A stretch of DNA of 64,000 bases from Coraliomargarita algicola (GCF_033878955.1 NZ_CP138858.1:1860001-1924000), one strand, 5' to 3'. Counted from the stretch's first letter, positions 1 to 9,593 are shown. The notes: generated from the sequence alone by a model not told the origin. Made by a program: numbers and translations.

Positions 1-186
1 CATCGTACCGCCAACATCAACGAACTCGAGAGCGCTCTCGAAAAAGCCAAAGTAGCCGAAGAAACAATTAGCCAAACACGCGAACTCTTCCAAACAGCCG
101 ACGCACAACGCTTCGCCGGTAATACAGCTCCCAGCGATCTCTCCAGCGCAAAATCACAACTGGAAAGGATATTGAAAGCGATATGA
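1..186 (+). CDS. C-terminal end of an upstream protein, possibly BatD-like (partial)
   Basis: An open frame enters from the left edge and stops with TGA at 184-186, giving 61 residues of a charged, probably helical tail. The stop overlaps the ATG of the next gene (ATGA at 183-186), so the two are translationally coupled. The next protein resembles BatE, and BatD usually precedes BatE in aerotolerance operons, so BatD is the likely identity. That rests on context only; the visible tail has no diagnostic motif. Confidence 0.6.
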   Translation, partial: HRTANINELESALEKAKVAEETISQTRELFQTADAQRFAGNTAPSDLSSAKSQLERILKAI

Positions 187-977
187 ACTTACCAAGCCCC
201 CAAGGGAAGATAGAAACATCTCACAAAGCACCACATAGAATACAACAATTCTTGAAATTCTCTCGGCGAATTCCCCTCTATCTAGTCACAATCCTGGCCA
301 GCATATTGACCGCTCAGGCAGACGACTTTACAGACGGCCTTGAAGCCTACCATGAATCCAAGTATGCAGAGTCGGCCGCCGCATTCGAGCGCAGCCTCGA
401 GCAAGGCGAAAGCGCCGCAACCCACCACAACCTGGCGCTCAGCCTCTTCCAGCAAGGCAAACTCGCCCAAGCAGTCTGGCAGCTAGAACGCGCCGTCCGA
501 CTCGCCCCCACCAATCAAACCTATCTTTACAAACTCGGGGCACTACGCCAGCAGCTCGGGCTCTATAAGCTTCCCACCACCTGGTGGCAAAGCGCCGCCA
601 ATTTTCAACCTCAGCGCACATGGATGAGCATCGCATCCATATGTTTTTGGATCATCGCCGCGGCCCTCATAGGACCACGCGTCGGAGGCTTCAGGCGCCC
701 CATCCTGCTAAAGCTTTCGCTCAGCTTCGCAGTAATCGTCCTAACAATCAGCACTGCAGCCCTCATCATTCAAAGCACCCAGCAAGCTTCCGGAGTCATC
801 ATTTCAGAAGAACCCACGCCCCTGCACCACGCTCCTGCCAGCGCAGCCCCCGAAGCAGGAATCGCCCGCCCCGGCGAACGTGCCCGCATCCTCGATCAGC
901 ACAACCAATTCTTAAAAATCAAAACCGAGGCCAAACTCAGCGGCTGGATACCAGCCCAAGCCTTCCGCAAACTTTAA
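183..977 (+). CDS. BatE-like TPR/SH3 membrane protein
   Basis: The 264-residue protein has a hydrophobic stretch at about 32-46 (signal anchor or signal peptide), then TPR-type helices at about 48-135 (DGLEAYHESKYAESAAAFER and following). Two membrane segments follow at about 155-165 and 178-195. The C-terminus looks like a small SH3b domain (RPGERARILDQ ... GWIPAQAF). TPR, two membrane helices and SH3 is the layout of BatE proteins of the Bat aerotolerance operon, which act at the cell envelope. It overlaps the upstream frame by 4 bp and is last in its operon, as a hairpin follows. The exact function of BatE is not settled, so the name is a family-level call. Confidence 0.65.
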   Translation: MNLPSPQGKIETSHKAPHRIQQFLKFSRRIPLYLVTILASILTAQADDFTDGLEAYHESKYAESAAAFERSLEQGESAATHHNLALSLFQQGKLAQAVWQLERAVRLAPTNQTYLYKLGALRQQLGLYKLPTTWWQSAANFQPQRTWMSIASICFWIIAAALIGPRVGGFRRPILLKLSLSFAVIVLTISTAALIIQSTQQASGVIISEEPTPLHHAPASAAPEAGIARPGERARILDQHNQFLKIKTEAKLSGWIPAQAFRKL

Positions 978-1012
978 GCTCAAGCATAGCAATCCACACA
1001 CTCAACAATCCA

Positions 1013-1041
1013 AAGAATAAATACCCTGCGTATTTATTCTT
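1013..1041. terminator. 12-bp perfect hairpin between bat-like operon and RAYT
   Basis: AAGAATAAATAC, a 5-nt loop, then its exact reverse complement. It lies 36 bp after the batE-like stop and 33 bp before the RAYT start. It could terminate the upstream operon, although the run after it is only loosely T-rich. It could also be a REP-type hairpin belonging to the neighbouring RAYT. Confidence 0.55.
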
Positions 1042-1074
1042 GATTAATTTTAAGATTTAATTCAACTTATAGGC

Positions 1075-2085
1075 ATGAATCGCCGACGCTTGATTATCCC
1101 CGAGAGCACTACGGCTTATCACTTAATCTGCCGAACGGCTTGCCAAGCCTACCTGTTTGGGGATCAAGAAAAAGAGGTTTTTGTCCGTCTATTACTACAA
1201 CAAGCGCGCTTTGCGGGGATAGAAATCTTATCCTACTGCATCATGTCGAATCATGTGCACCTGCTCGTTCGTATTTCTCCAATCGAGTCCTTGCCGGATC
1301 GAGAACTGCTACACCGCTACCGGAGTTATTATGGGGCGGAGAAGGTTCCGCAGTCGACCTATTCAGTGGAAGAACTGCAAACTCTTCTCCGAATCGGAGG
1401 GCCGGATGCCGAAGTGGCTCGCCGACGTGTTCTAGCGCGCATGGGAGACTTGTCGGCTTTTATGCGCGAACTGAAACAACGCTTTACTATCTGGTATAAT
1501 CATAAGCACGACAATCAGGGCACGATCTGGGCTTCTCGCTATAAGAGCTTGATTGTGGAAAACGCCTCTGAAAGTTTGGCTAAGGTCGCGGCTTACATCG
1601 ACTTAAATCCAATTAGAGCGGAAATGGTGGATGACCCCAAAGATTATCGCTGGTGCGGATATGCGGCTGCCATGGCCGGGCGTAAAGCGCAGAAGGATGC
1701 GATCATAAAACTTTTCTCCGAAGAGGACACATTCTCACAAGCCATCGCAAATTATCGCTTGATTCTATTTGGAAAGGGATACATCAGCAAAGGCTCAGCC
1801 ACTAAAGACCAAGGGTCTATCTCTCCTGCAGCTTTAGAAAAGGTCATCGCCGACAAGGGACATGTTTCAACTCACGAATTACTACGGATGCGAGTGCGCT
1901 ATTTTGCAGATGGCACGGCGATCGGCTCAAAGGTATTTGTTGAAGACATTGTGCATCGCAATCGAGCGGCCTTTGGCCTTAAAAGGAAGAAGACGAGCAC
2001 CGCCCTCCCCCCGCAGATCTGGGGCGACTTGCATGTTTTAAGAGATCTAAAGAGGGACGTCTACACACAGCCTCGAACTGAATAG
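1075..2085 (+). CDS. REP-associated tyrosine transposase (RAYT, Y1_Tnp)
   Basis: The 336-residue protein has the HUH single-strand endonuclease core of the IS200-like Y1 family. The start (YHLICRTACQAYLF) matches the family N-terminus. The metal-binding motif is SNHVHLLV at about residue 59, and ASRYKSLIVE with YIDLNPIRAEMV follow at about 160-190; these are standard RAYT blocks. The C-terminal 120 residues are a family-specific extension. RAYTs are usually single-copy and domesticated, and mobilise or process REP palindromes rather than themselves. Hairpins at 1013-1041 and 2108-2122 frame the gene, as expected. The frame looks complete. Confidence 0.9.
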   Translation: MNRRRLIIPESTTAYHLICRTACQAYLFGDQEKEVFVRLLLQQARFAGIEILSYCIMSNHVHLLVRISPIESLPDRELLHRYRSYYGAEKVPQSTYSVEELQTLLRIGGPDAEVARRRVLARMGDLSAFMRELKQRFTIWYNHKHDNQGTIWASRYKSLIVENASESLAKVAAYIDLNPIRAEMVDDPKDYRWCGYAAAMAGRKAQKDAIIKLFSEEDTFSQAIANYRLILFGKGYISKGSATKDQGSISPAALEKVIADKGHVSTHELLRMRVRYFADGTAIGSKVFVEDIVHRNRAAFGLKRKKTSTALPPQIWGDLHVLRDLKRDVYTQPRTE

Positions 2086-2107
2086 GCGACATAAAGCGCG
2101 GGCACTA

Positions 2108-2122
2108 GTCCCCAACAGGGAC
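2108..2122. repeat. Short hairpin downstream of RAYT
   Basis: GTCCC-CAACA-GGGAC lies 23 bp after the RAYT stop, with wider imperfect pairing (TAGT ... ACTA). It is probably part of the RAYT-associated palindromic flank and may also act as a transcription terminator. Confidence 0.4.
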
Positions 2123-2137
2123 ACTAATGATATTTAG

Positions 2138-2153
2138 AATAATTCCAATTATT
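2138..2153. promoter_or_regulatory. AT-rich palindrome, candidate Fur/PerR-type operator
   Basis: AATAATT-CC-AATTATT is a perfect 7+7 palindrome 91 bp upstream of the Fur-family start codon. Fur, PerR and Zur proteins bind AT-rich inverted repeats with arms of this length and often autoregulate. That this is the operator of the downstream regulator and suf genes is inference from position and symmetry. Confidence 0.4.
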
Positions 2154-2244
2154 GCTTGAGTTTGAGCGCACCTGGGCTTTATTGCTAATTGGTCTCATTA
2201 TCCACGGGACTATTAAAAGCGACTAATCAGGCCTACCACTCACC

Positions 2245-2676
2245 ATGCGACTCGAACCACAGTATAAAGATCTGCTAGATCACGCCCTCGAAGGCAGCGG
2301 TCAACGCGCAACCAAGCAGCGTGAGCATGTCTATGCACTCCTACTAGAGAAGCGCGATCACCCGACCGCGGACGAGGTTTACGCCCGCGCACGGGCTGAC
2401 ATGCCGACCATTTCCTTGGCCACCGTCTATAATTGCCTCGAAACTTTGGTCGAAACAAAACTGATTCGCCAAGTCAACTTCGAGCGCGAACCTACGCGCT
2501 ACTGCCCGAATCTCACCCAACATGCGCACTTCTACTGCCGTGAAAGCGGCGAAATCATAGACATCGACCTGTCGGATGAATTGGTTCAGGCACTCATGAA
2601 AGTGCTGCCGGAAGGCTTTTCCGCTCAACACATCGACATCGCCTACGACGGCAAATGCAACGGCTGCCATGACTAG
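2245..2676 (+). CDS. Fur-family transcriptional regulator upstream of suf
   Basis: The 143-residue protein has an N-terminal winged helix ([31 protein letters not shown], the DNA-reading helix) and a C-terminal dimerisation/metal domain. In the usual HxHxxCxxC block it has [10 protein letters not shown], so the second cysteine of the first pair is replaced by serine. The second pair is intact (CNGC at the end) and an extra cysteine occurs in RYCPN. The structural zinc site may therefore be altered. It lies 121 bp upstream of sufC on the same strand, which suggests it controls Fe-S assembly in response to iron, peroxide or cluster status. Which signal it senses cannot be read from the sequence. 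Confidence 0.9.
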   Translation: MRLEPQYKDLLDHALEGSGQRATKQREHVYALLLEKRDHPTADEVYARARADMPTISLATVYNCLETLVETKLIRQVNFEREPTRYCPNLTQHAHFYCRESGEIIDIDLSDELVQALMKVLPEGFSAQHIDIAYDGKCNGCHD

Positions 2677-2797
2677 CGAGCGCTCCCAAGCCAGCCACAG
2701 CTCCGAACGCGACAGTAACTTCCCATCACTCAACTCTTAATTAGAAAACTAAAAACCACTCGGATCACGCTAAACGAAAAACGTATCCCGCATCACA

Positions 2798-3559
<762 letters not shown>

Positions 3560-3602
3560 GCGAGGTACAATTCTGACTCCTAAATTCTAACAAGTTTCAA
3601 AT

Positions 3603-5021
3603 ATGAGCGATACAGATTTACAAGACCAGGCCATACAGGTCGATACCGAGAAGGGCAACTTCAGCTATCCAGAAGATTACGCCTTCGATGCGGGCGTGGG
3701 GCTCAACGAAGAGACCGTCAAATACATTTCCAAGGTCAAAAACGAAGACCCATGGGTGCTCGACTTTCGCCTCAAGGCCCTCGAAATCTTCAATAAAAAG
3801 CCTATGCCGACCAAATGGGCAGACGAAGATCTGGAGAACATTGAGTTCGAAAAGATTCGCTACTACCTATCCAAGGGACAAGGACCCGCGCGCTCATGGG
3901 ACGACGTGCCCGACGACGTGAAGGAAACCTTCGAGCGCCTCGGCATCCCCGAGCAGGAGCGCAAGTTCCTCGCAGGCGTGGAAGCTCAGTTTGACTCGGA
4001 AGCCTCCTACTCCCGCATGAAGGAGGACTTGGAAAAAGAGGGCGTCATTTTTGTCGGCTCAACCGAGGGCTTGGCCAAATATCCCGAAATTTTCAAACCT
4101 TACTTCGGCAAGGTCATCCCGACCTCGGACAACAAATTTTCCGCACTCAATAGCGCGACCTTCTCGGGCGGCAGCTTCATTTACGTGCCCAAGGGCGTAA
4201 AGCTCAAGCAGCCACTGCAAGCCTACTTCCGTATCAATGCGGAAAACTTCGGTCAGTTCGAGCGCACACTCATCATCGCCGATGAAGGTGCCGAGATCAC
4301 CTACATGGAAGGCTGCACCGCACCCAAGTTCGAAACCGCCACCTTGCACAGCGCGGTGGTTGAGCTGGTCGCACTGAAAAACGCCAAGATTCAATACATC
4401 ACAGTTCAGAACTGGTCATCCAACGTCTTCAACCTCGTCACCAAGCGTGGCATGGCCGACGAGGGCGCGGAAGTCAAATGGATCGACTGCAACATCGGCT
4501 CACGCCTCACCATGAAGTATCCAGGCGTCGTGCTCAAGGGCAAAGGCGCTCGCGGCGAAGTGCTCTCCATCGCACTCGCCAATGACGGCCAGCACCAGGA
4601 CACCGGGGCAAAAATGATGCACTTGGCGGACAACACCACCAGTAACATCATCTCGAAGTCGATCTCGATCGGCAAGGGCCGCTCCACCTACCGCGGTCAG
4701 GTCCACATGCCCAAGCACCTCAAAAATTGCAAAAACAATACCGAGTGCGACGCCTTGCTGATCAACACCAACAGTCGGACCGACACCTACCCCGCGATCA
4801 CAACTCGCGGCCAAAACAACACCGTGCAGCACGAAGCCAGTGTCTCCAAAGTCAGCGCCGAGCAAATCTTCTACATGATGCAACGCGGACTCTCCGAAGG
4901 CGAAGCCATGAGCCTGGCAGTGAACGGCTTCGTAAATGATCTAATGAAAGCTTTCCCGATGGAGTATTCCGTCGAGCTAAAGCGCCTCATCGACATGGAA
5001 ATGGAAGGAAGCGTCGGCTAA
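3603..5021 (+). CDS. sufB: Fe-S cluster scaffold protein SufB
   Basis: The 472-residue scaffold subunit on which Fe-S clusters are built with SufC and SufD. The conserved C-terminal half is a right-handed beta-helix core with [18 protein letters not shown], then ECDALLIN carrying the invariant cysteine, [17 protein letters not shown], and the family tail [19 protein letters not shown]. Length is normal for SufB (about 470-495). It lies between sufC and sufD and is presumably co-transcribed with both. Confidence 0.97.
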   Translation: MSDTDLQDQAIQVDTEKGNFSYPEDYAFDAGVGLNEETVKYISKVKNEDPWVLDFRLKALEIFNKKPMPTKWADEDLENIEFEKIRYYLSKGQGPARSWDDVPDDVKETFERLGIPEQERKFLAGVEAQFDSEASYSRMKEDLEKEGVIFVGSTEGLAKYPEIFKPYFGKVIPTSDNKFSALNSATFSGGSFIYVPKGVKLKQPLQAYFRINAENFGQFERTLIIADEGAEITYMEGCTAPKFETATLHSAVVELVALKNAKIQYITVQNWSSNVFNLVTKRGMADEGAEVKWIDCNIGSRLTMKYPGVVLKGKGARGEVLSIALANDGQHQDTGAKMMHLADNTTSNIISKSISIGKGRSTYRGQVHMPKHLKNCKNNTECDALLINTNSRTDTYPAITTRGQNNTVQHEASVSKVSAEQIFYMMQRGLSEGEAMSLAVNGFVNDLMKAFPMEYSVELKRLIDMEMEGSVG

Positions 5022-5029
5022 CGCCGCGA

Positions 5030-5049
5030 CCCCGGTGATATCACCGGGG
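5030..5049. repeat. Perfect 20-nt GC-rich palindrome after sufB
   Basis: CCCCGGTGAT is followed directly by its reverse complement, 8 bp after the sufB stop and 41 bp before sufD. No T-run follows, so it is more likely an mRNA-processing or stability hairpin, or a REP-like unit inside the operon, than a terminator. Confidence 0.6.
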
Positions 5050-5053
5050 AAAC

Positions 5054-5093
5054 GGAGGTCGAACATTGAACGTCCAACTTTGAACATCGAATG
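5054..5093. repeat. Dispersed repeat with GAAC/GTTC motif, copy 1
   Basis: The stretch just before the sufD start contains GAACATTGAACGTCCAA and continues with TTGAACATCGAA. A related copy lies on the opposite strand at 37325-37365 (GAACACTGAACGTCCAA and onward). Two distant non-coding copies of the same motif point to a dispersed intergenic repeat family. Confidence 0.5.
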
Positions 5094-6392
5094 ACAACAA
5101 TTTCAGAACAACCCATGCCTACAAGCATCACCGACGAACCGACTTGGCTCGCAAAACGCCGCGCCACAGGTGTGGATCTATTTAAGAGCCTCGCCATGCC
5201 CACCGCCCGCGACGAAGATTGGCGCTTTGCCAGCGTCGGCAAGCTCAGCATCGACGACTTCGCGCCAGTTGAAGCTCCTGCAAACGCCACACTCGACGCC
5301 CTCACAGAGCGCTCGAACTTGGTATCAACACGTGCCGGCCGCAGCGTCTACGTGGACGATGCACCCGCCAACTTCGAAGGCGTCAGCCAAGAACTCGCCG
5401 AGCAAGGCGTGATCTATCTGCCGCTGGCCGAAGCGATCGCACAGCATCCAGAGCTCTTGGAGAAATACTTCCTGCAGGAGTCCACCGAGCTAGGTTCACA
5501 AAAATTCTTCGGTCTACACGCGGCCACCGTAAAGGCCGGCGCCGTGCTCTATGTGCCCAAGGGGGTCGAGATCGCCGATCCATTTGTTAATTACTACTGG
5601 ACCAGCGGTGCTCGCTCAGCCGTGTTCCCGCACACCTTGGTGATCGCAGAGGACAACTCTAAGATATCCGTCGTCGATCTCTTCTTCTCCGAAACTACGG
5701 AAAACGAAGCGCTGAACATCTCCGTGTCGAACATCCACGCCGGTGCCAATGCCCACGTCTTCCGCAAAATCGTGCAAGACTGGAACGAAAAGACAGTCTC
5801 CTTCCAGCTCGACACCACGGTAGCCGAGCGAGATGCCCAAGTGCAAAACGTCGCCGTCAATATCGGTGCCGAACGCGCACGCTTCGAAAGCCAGACCCGC
5901 ATCGAAGGTCCCGGCGCTGACGTGAAGATGTATTCACTCACCGTCGCCGAAGAGTCACAAGAGTTCGACCAACGCACTTACCAGACGCACAACGCAGGTA
6001 ACGCCGTATCCGACCTACTGTATAAGAATGCACTGCTCGATAACAGTCGCACCATCTTCTCCGGCCTGATCAAAGTCGCCGAAGGGGCGCAACAAACCGA
6101 CGCTTACCAGACCAACCGCAACTTGTTGCTCGATCCCACCGCCGATGCCAACGCGCTGCCCGGCCTAGAGATCCTAGCCAATGACGTGCGCTGCTCCCAC
6201 GGCGCCACCACTGGCAACGTCGACGAAGCAGAGCTCTTCTACATGATGCAACGCGGGATTTCGCGTCGCGTCGCCATGCAGCTCATGGTATTCGGCTTCT
6301 TCGAAGAGGTCATCGAAAAGATCGACAGCGACGAGCTGGCCGAAAATGTCCGCCAATTAATTCACAACAAATTTGAATCGAAGATCAAATAA
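5091..6392 (+). CDS. sufD: Fe-S cluster assembly protein SufD
   Basis: The 433-residue SufD subunit pairs with SufB in the SufBC2D complex. It has the N-terminal helical region ([21 protein letters not shown] ending in EDWRF) and the beta-helix core typical of the family. The C-terminus has [20 protein letters not shown], with the conserved CSHG motif, and [21 protein letters not shown]. An internal ATG at 5115 is an alternative start; the first ATG is kept. A repeat element separates it from sufT. Confidence 0.95.
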   Translation: MTTISEQPMPTSITDEPTWLAKRRATGVDLFKSLAMPTARDEDWRFASVGKLSIDDFAPVEAPANATLDALTERSNLVSTRAGRSVYVDDAPANFEGVSQELAEQGVIYLPLAEAIAQHPELLEKYFLQESTELGSQKFFGLHAATVKAGAVLYVPKGVEIADPFVNYYWTSGARSAVFPHTLVIAEDNSKISVVDLFFSETTENEALNISVSNIHAGANAHVFRKIVQDWNEKTVSFQLDTTVAERDAQVQNVAVNIGAERARFESQTRIEGPGADVKMYSLTVAEESQEFDQRTYQTHNAGNAVSDLLYKNALLDNSRTIFSGLIKVAEGAQQTDAYQTNRNLLLDPTADANALPGLEILANDVRCSHGATTGNVDEAELFYMMQRGISRRVAMQLMVFGFFEEVIEKIDSDELAENVRQLIHNKFESKIK

Positions 6393-6401
6393 CACAATTT
6401 G

Positions 6402-6462
6402 TTGAAGTCCCGCCCTTGGGCGGTCATAAAAGCACCGAAACCGCCTGAAGGCGGGACTCCAA
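6402..6462. repeat. BIME-like double hairpin between sufD and sufT
   Basis: Two inverted copies of a short REP unit (TTGAAGTCCCGCCCTTGGG... and, on the other strand, TTGGAGTCCCGCCTTCAGG...), each able to form its own hairpin and together a larger one. It fills the 81-bp gap between sufD and sufT. An in-frame ATG at 6399 would run through it and add 25 residues to SufT; those residues are translated repeat, not protein sequence. Confidence 0.8.
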
Positions 6463-6473
6463 CCTCAGCCACC

Positions 6474-7013
6474 ATGGACGAACAACGCACACTCACTCGC
6501 GAAGTCGAGGCCACACTCATCCCCCAAGGCACGCCCATGAGCTTGCCCGAGGGAGAAATGGTGACCATCACCCACCGCCTCGGCGGCAACTTCACCGTCA
6601 TGACTCACAACGGCATGTTCCGTATCAAAGGCGTCGATGGCGACGCCCTCGGCGAGGACGTGACCGAAGCGGCACAGAGCGAGCACGACCACGACGGCCC
6701 CCCCGAGCAAGACGCGCTCTGGGAATCCCTCAAAAAGGTCTTCGATCCCGAGATCCCCGTCAATATCGTCGATCTAGGTCTCGTGTCCTCACTCGAAACC
6801 AAAGAACGGCTTGAAGGCGGTCACAAAGTCGACATGGACATGACTTTGACAGCCCCTGGCTGTGGCATGGGCCCCGCAATCGCTGAAGACGCCAAAGGCC
6901 AACTCGAACGCGTGCCTGGCGTAAGCGAAGCCGAAGTCAACATCGTCTGGGACCCACCCTGGAATCAAGATATGATCACCGAAGAGGGCAAAATGGTGCT
7001 CGGGCTGGTTTAA
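6474..7013 (+). CDS. sufT: Fe-S assembly protein SufT (MIP18/PaaD-like)
   Basis: A 179-residue protein when started at ATG 6474, which avoids the repeat in front of it. The C-terminal two thirds are a DUF59/MIP18 domain: [20 protein letters not shown], then [13 protein letters not shown] with the conserved cysteine, then [15 protein letters not shown]. The N-terminal portion ([19 protein letters not shown]) is the SufT-specific extension. SufT helps mature Fe-S proteins under high demand. It is last in the suf cluster. Confidence 0.9.
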   Translation: MDEQRTLTREVEATLIPQGTPMSLPEGEMVTITHRLGGNFTVMTHNGMFRIKGVDGDALGEDVTEAAQSEHDHDGPPEQDALWESLKKVFDPEIPVNIVDLGLVSSLETKERLEGGHKVDMDMTLTAPGCGMGPAIAEDAKGQLERVPGVSEAEVNIVWDPPWNQDMITEEGKMVLGLV

Positions 7014-7092
7014 AAAGCCTCAAGTTGACAGAATCGTCACTAAAATGCGGTTCAATTGTAATTAATTTAGCATAATATTATGTTATTGCCAA

Positions 7093-7110
7093 TTGGCACT
7101 GATCCTGCAT
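7093..7110 (+). promoter_or_regulatory. Sigma-54 (RpoN) type promoter for PEP-CTERM gene
   Basis: TTGGCAC then CTGCAT, with 12 bp from the GG to the GC doublets, the exact -24/-12 spacing. It fits the consensus TGGCAC-N5-TTGCW with one mismatch (C for the first T of the -12 box). It lies 49 bp upstream of the ATG at 7159. PEP-CTERM genes are known in several bacteria to be RpoN-controlled through PrsK/PrsR. A longer reading frame would place a TTG start on the promoter and is not favoured. Confidence 0.6.
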
Positions 7111-7158
7111 AGTCCAAATTACGCCTACCAACATATAATCAACAACCCGATTCGACTA

Positions 7159-7764
7159 ATGAAATTAACTCAAACACTCCTCTCCGCCGCGGCGATCAGC
7201 TGCTTTGCTCTTTCGGCTTCAGCCGCAGATTTTGTTTTTTCCGACGATTCAACTACTATTGGAAGCGCGCTAGACGGAACGACAGGTGGAGCCTTCACAG
7301 TTGACACAATCGAGATCACAATAGCTACGTTGAATGGAGATTTCAATGGAACAAGCAATGAATTTGGAGTTAATGGCCCCGAAAGCGGGGACGATACAGA
7401 TGGCTTTAATATCGCAGAATCAGAAGGCCCCGGTCCTGCGGAGGGATTCACCTTCTACTTTGATCAAGACGTATATTTAAACGACTTCTCAGTTTCAAGT
7501 TTTGGAGACAGTGATGTAATCTCAATCACTGATACCAGTACACTAAATACAACAATTACTAGCACTGGAACCACTTCCCTTGGAGATTATTTGCTAACTA
7601 GTGGCTCTGTCGTAACGGTCCTAACAACTGGAGGCAGTGCCTATACCAACGGTTGGACCCTAGAATCGATCTCAGTCTCCGCCGTCCCCGAGCCAGGCAC
7701 TTTCGCGCTGCTCTCCGGCTTCGCGGCTTTGACTTTTGTCATGCTACGCCGTCGCTCAGCTTAG
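7159..7764 (+). CDS. PEP-CTERM sorted surface protein
   Basis: The 201-residue secreted protein has a signal peptide (LLSAAAISCFALSASAA, cleavage near residue 22) and an acidic, Thr/Ser/Gly-rich beta-type body. A PEP-CTERM anchor closes it: VPEPGTFALLSGFAAL, a hydrophobic helix, and MLRRRSA. The exosortase/PEP-CTERM system processes such tails and exports the proteins to the surface or matrix. The body has no recognisable fold. A sigma-54-like promoter precedes it and a strong terminator follows, so it is monocistronic. Confidence 0.9.
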   Translation: MKLTQTLLSAAAISCFALSASAADFVFSDDSTTIGSALDGTTGGAFTVDTIEITIATLNGDFNGTSNEFGVNGPESGDDTDGFNIAESEGPGPAEGFTFYFDQDVYLNDFSVSSFGDSDVISITDTSTLNTTITSTGTTSLGDYLLTSGSVVTVLTTGGSAYTNGWTLESISVSAVPEPGTFALLSGFAALTFVMLRRRSA

Positions 7765-7792
7765 TCAGTTAACTGAGCTACATACATTTTCT

Positions 7793-7822
7793 AAAGGCCA
7801 CTCTTCGGAGTGGCCTTTTTTT
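7793..7822 (+). terminator. Rho-independent terminator of PEP-CTERM gene
   Basis: AAAGGCCACTC, loop TTCG, then GAGTGGCCTTTTTTT. The perfect stem has a stable UUCG tetraloop and a T-run, 28 bp after the stop codon. Confidence 0.95.
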
Positions 7823-7923
7823 GTGTAGACTTACAGCAAGCAGCCTATGCAAAGCTTACGAATACACTTTCCATAAGAAATGCGAGCCCCCTCCATCAAC
7901 AGAATGACTGCTTCAGGTTTGCT

Positions 7924-7997
7924 GCAGGAGCTTCACTGGTGAAGACCGCAGTTTTTGTTGGCTCAGAATCGGCGGTCTTCACAAGTGAAGCCCCTAC
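7924..7997. repeat. BIME-like pair of inverted 26-bp hairpin units
   Basis: Two 26-bp units in opposite orientation (7924-7949 and 7972-7997) around a 22-bp spacer. Each has an internal CTTCAC/GTGAAG palindrome, and the outer arms differ at a few positions. The rest of the gap 7765-8147 shows no coding signal apart from the terminator at 7793. Confidence 0.75.
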
Positions 7998-8147
7998 GAT
8001 CTATCGCATTCGATCAAATTAATCCGTGACTCTGCCACCTACTGGTCTGCTCTGGGATGGTAGAGCGCATGCTCATCGAGCAGTCGCTGCGATTTCTACC
8101 GAAGTGTTAAAAACAACAAGAGAATGGAAACCGTCCATTACAATTCC

Positions 8148-8651
8148 TCACAGCAGGAACAAAACCAAGAGTAACATTACGACGACAAGGATCGCCGCAT
8201 AGGTCCGAAAACGGTTGGCGAGATTCCAGCTTTCCTCGAAGTGCTCACGTGCCTGCCGGATCGTATCTTCCCCGGATTCCGCGACCACGATCGTCTGCAG
8301 CTGATTATTGAGCGGTACATTGATGCCGAAAGTGGGCAACTGAACACCGCTGATATAGAGCAGATTGGCCGACAAGAGTAGCCATTTTGGCAGCCCCTCC
8401 AGTTGCCAGAGGCCGAGGATCGAGACCGCGCATAATGACAGGATCGACCCCAGCCAAACCAAGCCAAAGATCGGCTGACCGTTTTGTATAATGCCATCGA
8501 TCACTTGAAAGGCGCGAACGAAACCGCGATCATCGAGCTTAGCGATCCCCGGCATGATGATGACCGCAAAGGTAAAAACGAGCCCCGCCACCAAAGCTGT
8601 ACTAAGCGTAGCGAAGCCTAGCAACAATGAGAATACACTTGGATGGATCAT
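8148..8651 (-). CDS. DUF1772 (anthrone oxygenase-like) membrane protein
   Basis: A 167-residue protein when started at the ATG beginning MIHPSVFSLL; the frame extends 20 codons upstream without a membrane or domain signal. Four hydrophobic segments lie at about 7-30, 55-75, 80-100 and 145-165. The layout with FAVIIMPGIAKLDD in the first loop and LPTFGINVPLNNQL in the third fits DUF1772. Members are small integral membrane proteins of uncertain function, some annotated as anthrone oxygenases. It lies on the same strand as the NmrA-like gene at 8739, 87 bp downstream of it. Confidence 0.75.
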   Translation of the reverse strand: MIHPSVFSLLLGFATLSTALVAGLVFTFAVIIMPGIAKLDDRGFVRAFQVIDGIIQNGQPIFGLVWLGSILSLCAVSILGLWQLEGLPKWLLLSANLLYISGVQLPTFGINVPLNNQLQTIVVAESGEDTIRQAREHFEESWNLANRFRTYAAILVVVMLLLVLFLL

Positions 8652-8738
8652 AATTTTGTCTTTTATTCTAAATGTTCTAGAGCGCACCACAATGGACAGG
8701 AGAATGGACACTCCTGTCCATTGCAGAGCATGAACTCG

Positions 8739-9593
8739 CTAGGCGTCCCACGCCCTGCTCGCATGGGCGTCCGCAACGAAATCGCTGAAGTCGCGTGGTT
8801 CACGCCCCAGCGCGCGCTGGACTCCATCGCCGAGGCTCTCGTTGCGCCCATCGAGAACTTGCGTGAAGAGGTATTGGATCAGTTCAACCATCCCATCCGG
8901 CAGGTCCGCCGCGCGCAGGCCGGCGACGAAATCTTCCATGGGGATTTCCACAAAGCGGACTTCCCTTCCGGTATGCACAGCGATCTCTTGAGCGACCTCG
9001 GCAAAGTTCATCAGTCGTGGACCGGTGATCTCGTAGATCTCACCGGCATGCCCGTCTTCCGTCAGTGCGGCCACCGCCACATCGGCGATGTCATTCACAT
9101 CGACAAAGGGTTCGCGCACCGTGCTCACCGGCAGTGCAATCGTGCCATCGACCACCATCCCGCGGAGGAAGGACTCGCTAAAGTTTTGGTTGAACCAACT
9201 GCAACGGACAACCGTCGCGGGCACGCCTGAGTGCATGACAATACGTTCGCAGAGCTGAGCTTCTTCTTCGCCTCGCCCGGACAGTAGGACAATTCGACGA
9301 ACAGCCTTCTCCTTTGCCAGGGCGACCAATTCCCGGATGTGTTCGGAAGCACCGGGCACTGCGAGGTCGGGATGATACGCGACATACATCTCGCTAACGC
9401 CCTCGAGGACTTCGCCCCAGTTACTTGAATCGTTCCAATCGAAACTCGGCGAGGCCGAGCGTGAGCCAATCCGAACCTTGCGCCCCTGAGCATGCAGTGC
9501 TTCGACAACGCGTCGTCCGGTTTTTCCATTGCCGCCAAGGACAAGGGTGGCAGTTGTAGTTTGTGTGGATGTGTGGTGTTTTTGTGTTTTCAT
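8739..9593 (-). CDS. NmrA-like NAD(P)-binding protein
   Basis: A Rossmann-fold protein of 284 residues if started at MKTQKHH; ATGs at 9602 and 9635 are alternatives without clear ribosome binding sites. The nucleotide-binding loop is GGNGKTGRRV near the N-terminus. VRRIVLLSGRG, VVRCSWFNQNFSESFLRG and FVDVNDIADVA are typical NmrA/atypical SDR blocks. It probably senses or reduces a small quinone or aldehyde substrate; the substrate cannot be deduced. It is divergent from the AraC gene at 9687, with a palindrome between them, so AraC likely controls it. Confidence 0.85.
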   Translation of the reverse strand: MKTQKHHTSTQTTTATLVLGGNGKTGRRVVEALHAQGRKVRIGSRSASPSFDWNDSSNWGEVLEGVSEMYVAYHPDLAVPGASEHIRELVALAKEKAVRRIVLLSGRGEEEAQLCERIVMHSGVPATVVRCSWFNQNFSESFLRGMVVDGTIALPVSTVREPFVDVNDIADVAVAALTEDGHAGEIYEITGPRLMNFAEVAQEIAVHTGREVRFVEIPMEDFVAGLRAADLPDGMVELIQYLFTQVLDGRNESLGDGVQRALGREPRDFSDFVADAHASRAWDA

